DNA from: Phoronis australis
Taxonomy: Eukaryota; Phoronida; Phoronidae
DNA length: 64,000 nucleotides
Direction: 5' to 3'
Assembly (NCBI GenBank): GCA_002633005.1
Contig: NMRA01000272.1
Coordinates: 62,001 to 126,000 of the forward strand
Position numbers and translations under genes: made by a program. Shown here piece by piece: positions 44,906 to 56,800 of the stretch (the stretch's first letter is position 1; each line of letters starts with the position of its first letter). The notes below the pieces were generated by a model that saw only the letters and a list, made by a program, of their open reading frames with translations, was not told the origin of the DNA and did no database searches.

Positions 44906-45173
44906 AAGACAATGAACCATTTGCCTATTCCCACTTCTCTGCAGTGAGCAAGAGAACCTTTCAAATTTCGCTGGACAGAAACACTCCATTGCATGTTACC
45001 TAGTTCCTGTGCAGCTATGGCTGGTTGTAGTTTATTCAGAGCATTACAAGTTAAGTGCCAAGGACACATGTGCATGTCCGCAACAGTCAGGGCCTGACTT
45101 TACAACCTTAACAAGCTTGTCGTTCATGATACTCAGACGCCATTCAGAATTGGTGGATGTGAAATCACTTGTT
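44906..45173. other. ACTR6 intron 2 sequence
   Basis: No feature beyond intronic sequence is seen before the inverted-repeat element at 45174. Confidence 0.4.
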
Positions 45174-47012
45174 ACTTGGCGGAATTCTTCCGCCAAGTAT
45201 GTTGATCTGACAGCAAGTTTTTTTTTTTTTTGTTTGTTTGTTCGCACTCTACAGGTCGCAATTTTCGTCCGATTTTCACAAAATTTGCACACAACATGTA
45301 GATCGGAAGGTCCTAGAAGCCTATTGTTTTTGGTCATGATCGCATACAAAATGGCGGACGTGGCGGCCATTTTGTATCCGATTTCGCAGTCAAATACTCG
45401 TAGAGGCCGCATTTTTCGACCTACATGGCTGAAAATCGGTACGAATATACTAGAACGCATGTGCTACAATTGTACAGAAAATCGTTGACTTCCCGTTAAA
45501 GATGGCGGAAATATTGGACGTGGCGCATGCGCACCCCGAAATATGGCTAAAAACGTTTTCTCCTGTAGAGGGCGCAATTGCAAACCAATCACTTTCAAAC
45601 TGGTCACGTGTTCGTTGAGTTTAATAAGCTTTTATAAAAAATTATTGAACCGGAAGTCACCTTCAAGATGGCGGCTGTGGGGCATGTTCACACGGTTTCA
45701 ATCGCTCTGCTGTCGCATTTTTTATGGGAAGAGCAAATGACGTGAATTTTTGCATGTGGATTCCTTGAAGTATGGCCTTTCAAAAAGTCTGCGAGAGCGT
45801 ATTTCTCAGACTTACCGTTTTCGAGTTATTTGACTTTGAATTTCAAAAAAAACGGCAAATTTTCAATTTTCTCGAAAAATTTTTGGATTTTTGCCAAACT
45901 ACCACATTAGATAGAGATTTGAACGGGCTTTCAGAGGATACTTTCCATTTTGCGCTACGACGTCTACTTTTTGAATTATTCGAGATTTTCGGATACCGTT
46001 GTCCCTATGCAACGCGCAGGTGGCTGGCTTTCAGTTCACTTTGTTTTGGTTATGCCTAGTTGACCCAGACTGACCCAGCCAGCACTGTCCTACTTTAAAG
46101 CATGGCTCGTCCGTCACGTTGCGCCATCTATTGTTCTTTATTGTAGTTGATTGTGTGCTCTCTATTTGATTTTTTGCTAGTCACATGAATGTTATCGTGT
46201 TTGACAAACTACCACTTTAGATAGAGTTTTGAACGGGCTTTCAGATGATAATTTTCATTTTGCGCTACGACGTCTACTTTTTGAATTATTTGAGATTTTC
46301 GGATACCGTTGTCCTTCGGTCACAGCCAGCTGGCTGGCTTTCAGTTCACTTTGTTTTGATTATGCCTAGTTGACCCAGACTGACCCAGCCAGCACTGTTC
46401 TACTGTAGACTGGACCGTCATGTGGCGCCATCTATCGTTCTTTATTGTAGTTGATTGTATGCTCTCTATTTGATTTCGTCGCTAGTCACATGAACGTTAT
46501 CGTGTTTGCCAAACTACCATTTTAGATAGAGTTTTGAACGGGCTTTCAGATGATAATTTCCATTTTGCGCTACGACGTCTACTTTTTGAATTATTCGAGA
46601 TTTTCGGATACCGTTGGTCCTTCGGTCACGTATGCACTCAGCTGGCTGGCTTTCAGTTCACTTTGTTTTGTTTATGTCTGCACAAGTTAACAGAGAGTTT
46701 TGACCCCGACTGACCCAGGTAGCACTGTCGTACTGTAGACTGGAATTCCAGGCGAAATACTATTGTAAACATAACTTTGCTCTGCAGACTGTCACATAGT
46801 GCCACCTATTTTGGATTGCGGGAACAAAGCATGGCTCGTCCGTCATGTTGCGCTATCTTTCTTTATTGTAGTTGATTGTCTGCTCTCTATTTGATTTCTT
46901 CGCTAGTCACATGAATGTTATCGTGTTATCATGTTATTCATAATTAACGCCTTGATCGTCTTGATTGTCGTCGTCTCCCTCATCGTCGTCTTTTCGATTA
47001 GTTCCGCCAAGT
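45174..47012. mobile_element. 1.84-kb element with ACTTGGCGGAA inverted ends
   Basis: The left end is ACTTGGCGGAA and the right end TTCCGCCAAGT, exact 11-base inverted repeats. The left end is itself doubled as a palindrome (ACTTGGCGGAA-TTC-TTCCGCCAAGT). Inside are a poly-T/TTTG run, an AAAATGGCGGACGTGGCGG block, and a three-unit 305-base array (45891-46926). No transposase domain is visible; long frames on both strands at 45009-45488 are fortuitous. It is inserted in intron 2 of ACTR6. A clear target duplication was not found. Confidence 0.65.
45891..46926. repeat. Three tandem units of about 305 bases
   Basis: Units begin near 45891, 46201 and 46505 with TTGCCAAACTACCA or TTGACAAACTACCA. 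They share GAACGGGCTTTCAGA, TTGCGCTACGACGTCTAC, GGCTGGCTTTCAGTTCAC and a closing GTCACATGAA-GTTATCGTGTT. The third unit carries an insertion after its CTGACCCAGGTAGCACTG block. Similarity between units is high. Confidence 0.85.
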
Positions 47013-47175
47013 GTCGCTCCTCCGAGCGCTCTCGTGATTATTTGTTGTTTTGTAATTTTTCTTTTAGTCAGTACGACAACAATTGTAATAATGATATGTT
47101 GAATACTGGAAATGACCCTGAGATATGGATCAAATCATTGCTAGCTGATCTTTTATAGCGGAATAAAGAACATAC

Positions 47176-47293
47176 TTTTTGAAATGGAAGTAGAAAATAA
47201 AGTCCCGACAGATCTTTACATTCGTCAATTTGGGAGCCGGTGAACACTCGACTCTTGACATTCTTGGCTTTTGTCACACAGTTGGGTATCAGT
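47176..47293 (-). CDS. ACTR6: ACTR6 exon 2 (actin-related protein 6)
   Basis: An acceptor (ATATTTTCAG) and a donor (AAAA|GTATGT) on the minus strand bound 118 bases. The first base completes an arginine codon begun in exon 1, and 39 codons follow. They read LIPNCVTKAK, then FTGSQIDECKDLSGLYFLLP and FQK, matching the ARP6 segment with IPNC, NQIDEIKDPSGL and PFQKG. The exon ends in phase 0. It is flanked on one side by the TIR element at 45174 and on the other by the GTACGTAC block. Confidence 0.92.
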
Positions 47294-47584
47294 CTGAAAA
47301 TATAAATAGTATGAACAAACAATACTGCACAACACATTCCATACGAATGTCCCACAGAGGTGGCGTGTACACAGCAAACAAGCAATCAACATGGGTATTA
47401 CTCTTGGTCAGACTATTGTACAAATACCATATGGTATTGTCAAGTCAACAGTGCTACTAGTGGATATAATAAGTTAAAAGTTGATTTTCAGTCAGAGTTC
47501 TGACCAGGAAATGACACAGGCAGTAATTTGGTGTCCACTTGGGATTTCCTGGGACTAGGTACAAAAACAGCTCTGGATCGCTTT
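47294..47584. other. ACTR6 intron 1, near exon 2
   Basis: No feature is seen here apart from the intron's splice acceptor. Confidence 0.4.
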
Positions 47585-49936
47585 CGGCTAAATTACAATC
47601 AAGGTCCATATTCGAGAGTTGACTGTGTTACTGTCTAAAATAAATTTTTTTGGTCACTTACCAACTGAATCTCATATGCATAGAGTTATTTAGTTGTGCA
47701 AATTAAAAAAAGAATCATCAAAATCAGAAAATGTCTGAGAAATTTATGCATGTTTTTGTCTATGAATTTCATGCATTTTTAGTATTACAAGTGGCCATTT
47801 TAAAAATTACAATTTTCAACTGTCAACAGTAGAAAAGAAAAAAGTAAGTAATTGCTTTGATATGACTGGGAATAACTTGAGTCACTTTCAGAATCAGTTA
47901 GATGAAGTTGTGCTTAATCATTGAGAAATGGTAGGGTTCATCATAAAACAGGCACTAGTTACAAAATTTGCAAATTCTGTGTTTGTAACCCTCGCCTACT
48001 GTAAAGAAGGTTAAAACCCAAAGTTCATGCTCTGTAATAAAAAGAACTGCAGAATATGTTAGCATAGGCAACACAGCAAATTATTCAATATCTAAACAAA
48101 CCAAAAGTTTGGGCATTAGATGGGTTCTGCTATGTTGAAAATGGGTCAAAGAGGCTAACAAAATGTAGTGTACGTACCCCCATGTGGAATCCAGTAACAG
48201 AAATAGTCATTGCAAATGAAATTATTGCCTTTTAAATAACAATATGGTGCTTATTATCACCAAAGAAAAATAAATGGCCATACAACATTATGTTACCATG
48301 TGATGCAGAAACAGTGATGTAGTGCACGTACCCCCTTTTGTAGTGTACATACCCCCATGTTTACAAATGCCATGAAATTAAAATATCACTTGGTGAGTGA
48401 GCAACATTAGTCATAGACAGTTTCCTTCCTTAAAAATGTTAGGTTAAAAGAGTGTTTATTGCAAATACATTTGTTTTGAGTGAAATATTAGCATTTGTGT
48501 AGTGTACGAACCCCCATATTTTAATGTGTGCCTATTTTCAAAGTATGGCAGATATACACATGAATGCTGTGCTTTTTATTTTTTATCTTTGAATTGATTT
48601 AGTAAATCAACTAATTCTCAGTAGATTCTTAGTATTTAGTTACAAACCTGACATGTTATTGAAATGTAGTGTACGTACCCCTGTGCAGTGTACGTACCCC
48701 GATTTGAACTAATAACATGAAACAAAAATATTACATAGTAAGTATGCAACATTTGTCACAGACAGTTTCCTCCATTAAAAATGCTAGGTTAAAAAGGTGT
48801 TAATTACAAATGCATTTGTTTTGAGTGAAATATTAGCATTTGTGTAGGGTACGTACCCCTATATTTTAACATGTGTCTGTTTTCAAAGAATGGCAGACAG
48901 ATATACACATTTATGCTGTATTTTTATTTGTTCTCTTTGAATGGATTTGGTAAATGAACTAACGCTCAGTTGGTTCTAAGTATTTTTATAAACTTGACAA
49001 GTCATTGAAATGTAGTGTATGTACCCCTGTGTAGTGTACGTACCTCCAACCTCTGTGCTATAAAGTATTGCCCACAAGTATTTTTACATACCGCTGTTCT
49101 CATGAACAATACTGATATTTCCAGAATGCATACAGTCTGACAAAAAACAATAGACATTATTAAATTTATGGGCAATAAAATGCTACACAGGAAATGGCTA
49201 GTGACATCATAGAAGACAGGTCATGTGACAACTGATGGTGCAGAGGCAGGTTCTCTATCTCTCAAGACAACTTGCAACAAAACAACTAGTAGAGGCAGCA
49301 CAAAACTCGAGATCATCCCATGCATTTGTAACTTAGTCAAAATTTGACGTTGATTCACTGTGCGTAGTGTACGTACCCCCACCCCCAACCAATACCATTT
49401 TTTACCGTTTACAAGTTGAACACTGGGCCTAGCATTGCTTTAACTATTTTGACCAACTGGTGAATGTGTTGAAAACAGGCAAAAAGCACCACTAAAGATT
49501 TTGAAAAAAAGTAGTTACCTGTCATTTTCTTTTTGTAAGAATCATATTGCAAGAGAAGAAGTTCTCATTATACTGTGTAAAGATATGCAATGTATCATCA
49601 TCTAAAACAACTTGATCAGCACGGTAATAACTTTTCGTACTTTAGAATGTGATACTTCTTCAATTTGATCAAGAACTTAAATTAACAGCTACCTTATGAA
49701 TTTTTGTATGACAGAAGTGGGCTGTGACCACAAGTTGTAGTGTACATACCCTTTTATACAACTGCGATGCTTTAGGCCATAAAATTTTATTTTGGTGGTT
49801 CTTGTGCAAAAATATTTTAGATTACAAACCTGGAATGATGGTACTTTAAAATAACCCAGCGTTTACAGTTACATGACAACCTTCACTTTTCACCAAAAGT
49901 GGCCATCGAATATGGACCTTGATTGTGATTTAGCCG
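47585..49936. repeat. 2.35-kb block bounded by 31-base inverted arms, with clustered GTACGTAC motifs
   Basis: The arms (47585-47615 and 49906-49936) are inverted copies of CGGCTAAAT(T/C)ACAATCAAGG followed by TCCATATTCGA, with one mismatch. Between them a 16-base motif GTAGTGTACGTACCCC or a close variant occurs eleven times, all in the same orientation: starts near 48165, 48319, 48340, 48499, 48666, 48685, 48844, 49012, 49031, 49364 and 49738. Part of this is a two-unit tandem repeat of about 345 bases (48340-48684 and 48685-49030). No reading frame is present. The block lies in intron 1 of ACTR6. It may be a transposon-derived repeat or a cluster of binding sites. Confidence 0.8.
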
Positions 49937-52675
49937 TCTGTGTAAGAAATAAGTGAAATGACATCTGACAAAAAATCATTCTTATTACAAACTACAATGT
50001 TCCCTGAGTAAATAGATCTGTTTATAGTTCTAAAACATTGTTCCTGTTGTGGTATTCTGCACATAAACTTGTAGAGCCTTCATATGCATAAGCTTTTAGA
50101 ACTACATTGTAATCTGTTGACTAATTATTCCTGTTTTTGCTAATTCTTTGATTAACTGTTTTTCTTTCACAAAGTTATATGCAGGATATTATGAGAATTT
50201 TTTCAATTTGTAGTCAGTTTTGAGTATGTACAACGAGCAAAACAAATGTCTGAACAAATCCTGCTGCAGCAAAGTTATCATTATTTTCTAATATACGTTG
50301 TTTTGTAACAAAAAGGCTAGTAACTGACTTGTGTGTACCGTGAGCATACTTCTTGCTATAAGAGGAGTGTAGTTTTTAATGGCACTTACTTTGAGTCAGA
50401 TAATATTTTACTTAATTTCAATCCAAAGCTGTGTTTCTACTTATACTGGGACCCATGCGTTCTGAAGACACAAGACATTCACAAGTGAAATGATTATGAT
50501 TACGTGCCTTGCCACTTTTGCATGACAATATCTCTTGCCTTTCTCGCCGTACAGAATGTAGCTCAGCTTTGTACCAAGGCTAGCAGGCAAGGCCAGGGCA
50601 AAGGTGTTCGAGACTTTTTTTTTCAGAAATACTACTTGTGTTATATACATCATTAGTAAGCTCTTTGGGAGAAAAAGACAATGATGACAAATTAGTAGTA
50701 AAGAAAATGTCATTTTTGTAGTAAACTTTTTAGAGATCTATGAAGTTAAACATCGTCGAATGTGAAGTAAACTAACGAATGTGGTGTCAATAATATGAAT
50801 GCTGTCAGTATGTCATTTTAACGAACTTCACACCGGACCATTTTCAAAGAATTGTTTTTGAAATTGGTTGTGGTATTTCAACTTTCAATGGAGATTTCAT
50901 TACACAGTCTGTGTATTAATGTGGTCAAATGTTGAGGACGTGAAATAAAAGTGATCACTTTAGAAAAACGAATTACGTTATTTTAAGTCCGTACTAATGA
51001 CAAAAATGGGTAATTAGAAAAATAAATACCACTTTTTCAGACATCACCATTTCTTAATATGACGACTGCTCCATTTTTACAGTTATCACCTGAAAATGCA
51101 CACCCTACCACCATTTGTTTCACAAGCGCTCTACTGGGTCTTCAATCAAGGCCTACATCTAATCTAGTTAACAATCAGTCTACAGGTATCCTCAAGGAAG
51201 GTAGCAACAGGTCAAACGTATGAAAAGAATAATATCCCTTCCTTCCACAAAAGATGAAAAATATTTCCAAATCCAGAAATTGAGTTAAAAGGGAATCGGA
51301 TGGCATCATCAAAGACAGGAAGACAAATTTGGCACTTCATTGACAAATGAAATACCTGTGCTGATTAGGTCAATGAGTATCAGTACAGGACCGCATTTAT
51401 GTGAAACTTAGGCGCATTATTTCGGATATAGACCCATGGTCCTAAAGGTGCGACATTATGGTTAACTGTTGTTCATGAAAAGCAAGTTAATTTTTTAAAA
51501 GATAACGGGTTCACCTATAGGCGAATTAATGTATGGGCCTATGTGGGGGCCGTGGACATTATGTGGGTTTAAATACGAAACTTAGGCACATACACCAATA
51601 TGCTAAACACTTGGTTAAAAAAGGCCACGAAAATGGGCATTATTTTGGATATAAGCCCATAGTTCCACAAGACATCCTCTCATGTTACATTTTGTAAGAG
51701 TCAGACGTCAGGTCAGGTCCTCTGCTCAGTCTCTTGTTGCGACCTTAACTTGCGTGACGTCAATTGATAGACTTTATTGTATGTGGTGAAAAAACTAAAG
51801 GCAGCCAAACAGTGGAATATGACAGCGACATCCCGTTGTTCGCAACTTGTTCGATTCTATAGCCCAACAACAAGTTGGGAAGTTTACCCCCCCTCCCAAC
51901 CCCGTAACCAATATCTTACATGACTGATTAACTCCATTCTGGCATTTATGGTTGGAGGGCCTGCGCTCTTTTGTTCGATAATTGCTCTAATCTCCGAACA
52001 GATCATATCTAGCCTGGCTGGGCTGGGCTGATAAAAATGAAAGTTAAGTTATAACATATTTGAGCTTAAACCAATAGCATTTCTGAATTCCTCGTCAAAT
52101 GCTGATCATGTTCTGTTTTTGAATCACCAAAATCGCCCAACTACAACAGAAGTTAAGACAATCTATTCTGTCCAAACGGATTACCAACGCACTGGGTTTG
52201 ACTGTGTTCATATGTGTTCAGTAATAGCCTGCAACCACCATACGTTTTCTTTGAAACCTGGGAGATAATTGGCCTGCTTGTTATCATACAGGACAAAAGA
52301 CTGAGCTGGGCAGTTAACAAAAGAGCTAGATGTTATTGCACATTCAGCACCCCTCACGTCTGGAAAAGTTACTGAACGACAGAACGCTGTAATGATCGGA
52401 AGTATTTTCCAAAGTCATTTTAATGCCTAAAGACATTCTTCAGCGACAGGGTGAAAATCTCTTATTCGGTGACCAGATTTAGGCTACTGCCCAATAAAAA
52501 AGAGATAAAATTAGTAGGGACAGATGGGGAGTTTAGTAGCCTCTCACCAGCCAGCCAAGTGGCTACATGTTGCTTAGCTGGGAAGATGCAGTGGTTACTT
52601 ATAAGTGTGATATTCCTCGCAAACAATGAATGACCCCGATTGAAGGTCAAGCAGCAGGTTATCACACGTGTCACA
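49937..52675. other. ACTR6 intron 1 sequence, little recognised
   Basis: About 2.7 kb without a supportable gene. A diverged duplicated segment (GCATTATTTCGGATATAGAC and GCATTATTTTGGATATAAGC) occurs at about 51413 and 51636. Confidence 0.4.
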
Positions 52676-52747
52676 TAGTGGTGAGATTGCGAATCTCAAT
52701 AGTGGTGAGATTGCGAATCTCAATAGTGGTGAGATTGCGAATCTCAC
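52676..52747. repeat. Three exact 24-base tandem units, each with a small palindrome
   Basis: The unit is ATAGTGGTGAGATTGCGAAT plus CTCA. GAGATT-GCG-AATCTC in each unit is an inverted repeat with a 3-base loop. The exact copies imply recent expansion. Confidence 0.9.
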
Positions 52748-53396
52748 CAGACCTACATCGGTTCTTTGTAGCTATACTCCCATTTTTACTTGAGGTATAT
52801 ACCTGAGATATCTTATAAAAGATCGAAATAAGATCCCATAGGGCATAGGTCAGAGATATAGGTCCCTGATTTAGAGGGCACTGGTTGAAATTTGCAGTCC
52901 TTGATAGATAGAAACAGGGCATTGGCATTAGTCAGATGTAGCAGTCCCACTTTAATCTTTAAACAACCATAATGTCTTCAATTTTTAACCTAGAATCATA
53001 ATTTTAGCATCCACGTATTCATTGAAGATATTCAAATTGTTGTGTGGTGTCTGTTTTGCCACACACTTTTTAAATTATCGACTTTAAAGACTTTATCCAC
53101 ACTCGGCAACCCGTTCAATGACAACAGTTTCATTCACTCAGTAACCATCCCGTAATTCAGTGATTGCCTGGTTTCTAAATCAAGGATTGCTATATCTGAC
53201 CAATGCCGATGCAGAGAACAACTTGAACAATGCAAGCTTTATCCATTGGCGGTTTTTACTGTCTTAATAGATTTAACGAGCAGGTTATACACTGATTGCA
53301 GGGTGTCTGGTTACATAACTCAGGGACCGTTCTATTCGACCAGTGCCCAGCAGTGAAAAACAAACTACGTATTTTTGTATGTTTAACTAGAACTAC

Positions 53397-53473
53397 CTCG
53401 GTTCCTCTTGTTTACAATGTCCCACTTTTGCTGTTGACGCGCCGTTATCCAACACAACCATGGACGTCGCCAT
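53397..53473 (-). CDS. ACTR6: ACTR6 exon 1 with start codon (actin-related protein 6)
   Basis: On the minus strand the exon reads MATSMVVLDNGASTAKVGHC and ends at donor CGAG|GTAGTT in phase 2. VLDNGA-x-x-AK(V/I)G is the opening motif of ARP6, corresponding to the phosphate-binding loop of actins. Two in-frame ATGs exist, at 53473 and 53461. The first has the better context (CAAGATGG) and overlaps a YY1-like AAGATGGCG; the second gives a length closer to the known protein start. The exon joins exon 2 in phase. It is about 6.1 kb upstream of exon 2, an intron filled with repeats. Confidence 0.88.
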
Positions 53474-53478
53474 CTTGA
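53466..53478 (-). promoter_or_regulatory. YY1-like motif at the ACTR6 start
   Basis: On the minus strand the sequence CAAGATGGCGAC matches the AAGATGGCGGC-type motif often placed just downstream of start sites in housekeeping genes, with its ATG serving as initiator. This is consistent with ACTR6 being a broadly expressed gene. It is a motif match only. Confidence 0.4.
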
Positions 53479-53529
53479 ATTTAGTGACTCCTGGTGGCAG
53501 AGTAGTAAACTACGAACTTCACGAGCGTG

Positions 53530-53802
53530 GCGCTGTTGTACGTGAACTTGGACAGGCGTGCGTTTAGTAGATGCTAGGACCTAGGCTAGGACCTAGCTAA
53601 AACCTAGTCAAAGTCACGTGTTTTCGTTTGAAATACACGGAAATATCTCGCGAAGTCTTGCTTTTTAGCGAGGTCCTAGCGTTACTGAACGGGAGGCTAG
53701 TCAAAGTCACAAAATACACAAGCGGAAGTGAGTGTTGCGTGAACTCGGAATAGAAATTTATTCCAAGTTCACTCATGATTCCAAGTTCACGCACAACAGC
53801 GC
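53530..53802. repeat. Foldback element of 273 bases
   Basis: The outer arms (53530-53552 and 53780-53802) are 23-base inverted copies of GCGCTGTTGTACGTGAACTT plus GGA with one mismatch. Inside, GGAATA-GAAATT-TATTCC forms another stem, and a CTAGTCAAAGTCAC block occurs twice. It lies just upstream of the ACTR6 start. Confidence 0.8.
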
Positions 53803-56800
53803 AACACCCAGTTAGCCTTACGTAGCAAATGTGGGCTGTCAGTGCCATTTAATCTCGTGTAAAAGCTATTCATGTTTACGATAACCAAAAATAGCTTTCA
53901 AATTACGTTGTTTTGTCTAATTATTGTCTTGTTTGGAGACCAGTGTCTGGTTGTATGAAACAGTTTAACTAAGTTCCTAATAGCGTATTCCGTCGTGGAC
54001 TTATGAAAACACTGATTATCCTTTCATCGCTAAATCAATTTTTGGCTTTTCATACAAAGCAAAAATGAATTCTACCTTGAATTTTCAATATTATCGAAAA
54101 TAAATAGGGGTCTTTTCATGCAACGCCTCTAATTGAAGGACTAAGCCCCTATTCATGCTCACAAATTCAGCCACTCCATTATTGGAAAATGTCATAAATG
54201 AAAGAGGGGCTCATAATAGTGAAATGATAGAAAAAAGATTACTTCTATGTGTGAAGAAAGATACAAATACGCAGTAGATTTAGGGAACTGGGCACACAAA
54301 GGATCTAGTTTCGCACTAGAGACTCCAAAAATAAGACAATAACCGTTGAAGGTGCGTAGGCCTGCTGACTGCAGCGCATGTGAGTCAGTACATGTGTCGA
54401 TATTTTCAACCAAATAATGCCAAAATGGCCTCATCTATCTTAAGTGTTCGACGCCGAATTTCCTGTTCTATATACTGTGGAACTTGAGACATATGTAGCA
54501 GTCACCTGGGGCTGACCATCTGTAACTGCCCGATCACGAGTAGTGATGAAAGTTCCTTTTTACGCTCAGAGCAGCAGAAAAATAACCACATAAGCAATGG
54601 CCGGGGTTCAACAATAACTCTTTGAACCGTGGTAGATTATTTGTCGTGCGCAGTAGTGTGTGATGCTGGACAAAAGATTGCTGGGAAGGTTTACACTCGG
54701 CCAGGTTGATATCGGCGCTTGTAAAGCGCAAAGTGGGCTTAGCACTAATGAGCCAGAAACATGTAATGGTGATAACAAACCTCTTGGATTCGAACGCTTG
54801 TAGTGCAGTCAGACCAGGNCGTGCGTGTGTGTGCGTGTGTGTGCGTGTGTGATTGTCGAAAAGTTTTAGTGAGTTTACTATCAGTAGTTTTTTCGTTGAT
54901 ATTATTGGCATTCCATATTTGTCGCATCGGTGTAATCGCAACTCCTTTATAATAATTTTTATTCATTGGGAGTTGCTGTTGAAAGTCTAGACATTATCTG
55001 ACTAAACTCCGGAAGATCTTTCTCTCCGCTAGTTAAACTTTGTCCAATAAAACAACAGGATGCACATAATAAATAATATTTTAGATTACGAGTAACTACA
55101 AAAAATGTAAAAATTTGTCAAAATTCGGAGCATCAGTCAATGAAACTTGAAGGTAAAGTGCGTTGTAGGATATTTTTTCAAAATATTTTACTTTTTAGTA
55201 ATGTATGGCCTACCATCAATACGTGGACCTTTTTGATTGTTCCAAAAATATTGATTATCATTGTTAAAATTTCATGAAGTACTGGAAATAAATAAATTTA
55301 ATTCAAGTCTGTATTTCGCTAGCTATGATATAAAAATCGAATTAGGCCTTTTACTCTCATCAAGTCGGTTTGATAATAGTCCTTGCCGTGAAAGGAGTCT
55401 ATTTCCGTCGTCAACTCAAACCACAACCAACGCCTACGTGCTTCATATACGAGTTCAAAACTTTAAAGTTAACCTCAGTCAAGTTTGAAGCATTTTTGGT
55501 TGTTTCAATGCTCTTGTTAGTTACGGAAAATAGAAGTATACCACGGCAAGGAATATTATGGGATTCAGTGGTTTTACGAGAGTAAGTGGTCTGATTAGAT
55601 TTTAGTTTTTAGCTAGCTAAAGAAGACGAAATGCAACTTTGAAATAAATAGTTATTGGCACTGTTGGTTGACTCGGATGCGCTTTTCGTAAGTAGATTTT
55701 CGCTATAATTTACGAAAAAGACTGTCGCGCGCCCAAACCAGTGGTGCAAAGTCCGTTTTTCTGCTTCCAGTTTTAAGGAAAATAGTTTAGAATTATGCCC
55801 AGGACAAAACACAACTGGAACATTTAATCATTTAACATATAAATGTTTAACTTTAAATCAAAAAGGCAATTTGGCAAGGTTTGACAATAAATGAATCTCG
55901 TTTTATACTTAGTCATTGTTACACGTTGTGAATGCAATGTTGCCCCGACACAAGTGACTACGGTTAATATTAGGAAACTTAAAGCTTCAGTCACAATCTA
56001 TGATACGACAATCATTACCACGACTGAAAAATGTCAGAACAATTAATCCCATGATTTACAAGAGCATTATCGCTCACTGTTGTGACAGTTGGTAAGAAAT
56101 TTACTGAAATTTCCTGTCATCAGATAGAGCAATTTTCCGAAGTTACGAGAACATGTTCTACTGACTACATTCTGTGTGTAGATGGATGATATGCTGTATA
56201 ATGTTTAGGTCTATGACGTGGAGCTGCTTTGGTACAAGATGTGACATCTGCGACGACCGCGGAGGGAACGGGCGGATGGCGGTGATATTCTTAGCTACCC
56301 CAATAATATACCGACAATGGAAAATGTAAAACAAAAACATTTTACCGACTAACTTTCCTATCTGATTTTCAGATTAATGTGAATCGGGCGAGGGGAAAGA
56401 AATAATTATTCTTATAGGCTTAATTCAAAGTTTGCTTTTTATTTGTGAGTGACGGCTACTATCTTATTTTTATTCTAGATTACGATGAACAAAACTTTGT
56501 AATCCCTATTACGTCGACAGCTTTTTGGTAGTCATTTTCAAATTTTATTCACTAAAAGTTGTATATGCTTTAAAAAGGCTGAATATGAACATGTTTTTTG
56601 AAAAAAATATTCATGAATACAGGCATACTGAATCTTTCTAGTTTCTCTAGTTTCAGAGGAATGGAGTCACGGAATAGATACTCAGTTTATATTTGACGCC
56701 CGGGGGCCTGTCTGTGGTCAGACGCTAAACTTGCAGTGACTCAGAAATCAAAGTTGAGAATGCGTCATATAACATAGACACGTGAATCAAAAAAGAACGG

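Noticed and set aside
45009-45488. Overlapping frames on both strands
   Set aside because: They span the end of the ACTTGGCGG element and its poly-T run; neither has a recognisable domain.
48165-49752. CRISPR array
   Set aside because: Motif spacing is irregular (19 to over 300 bases), the context is animal nuclear DNA and there are no cas genes.
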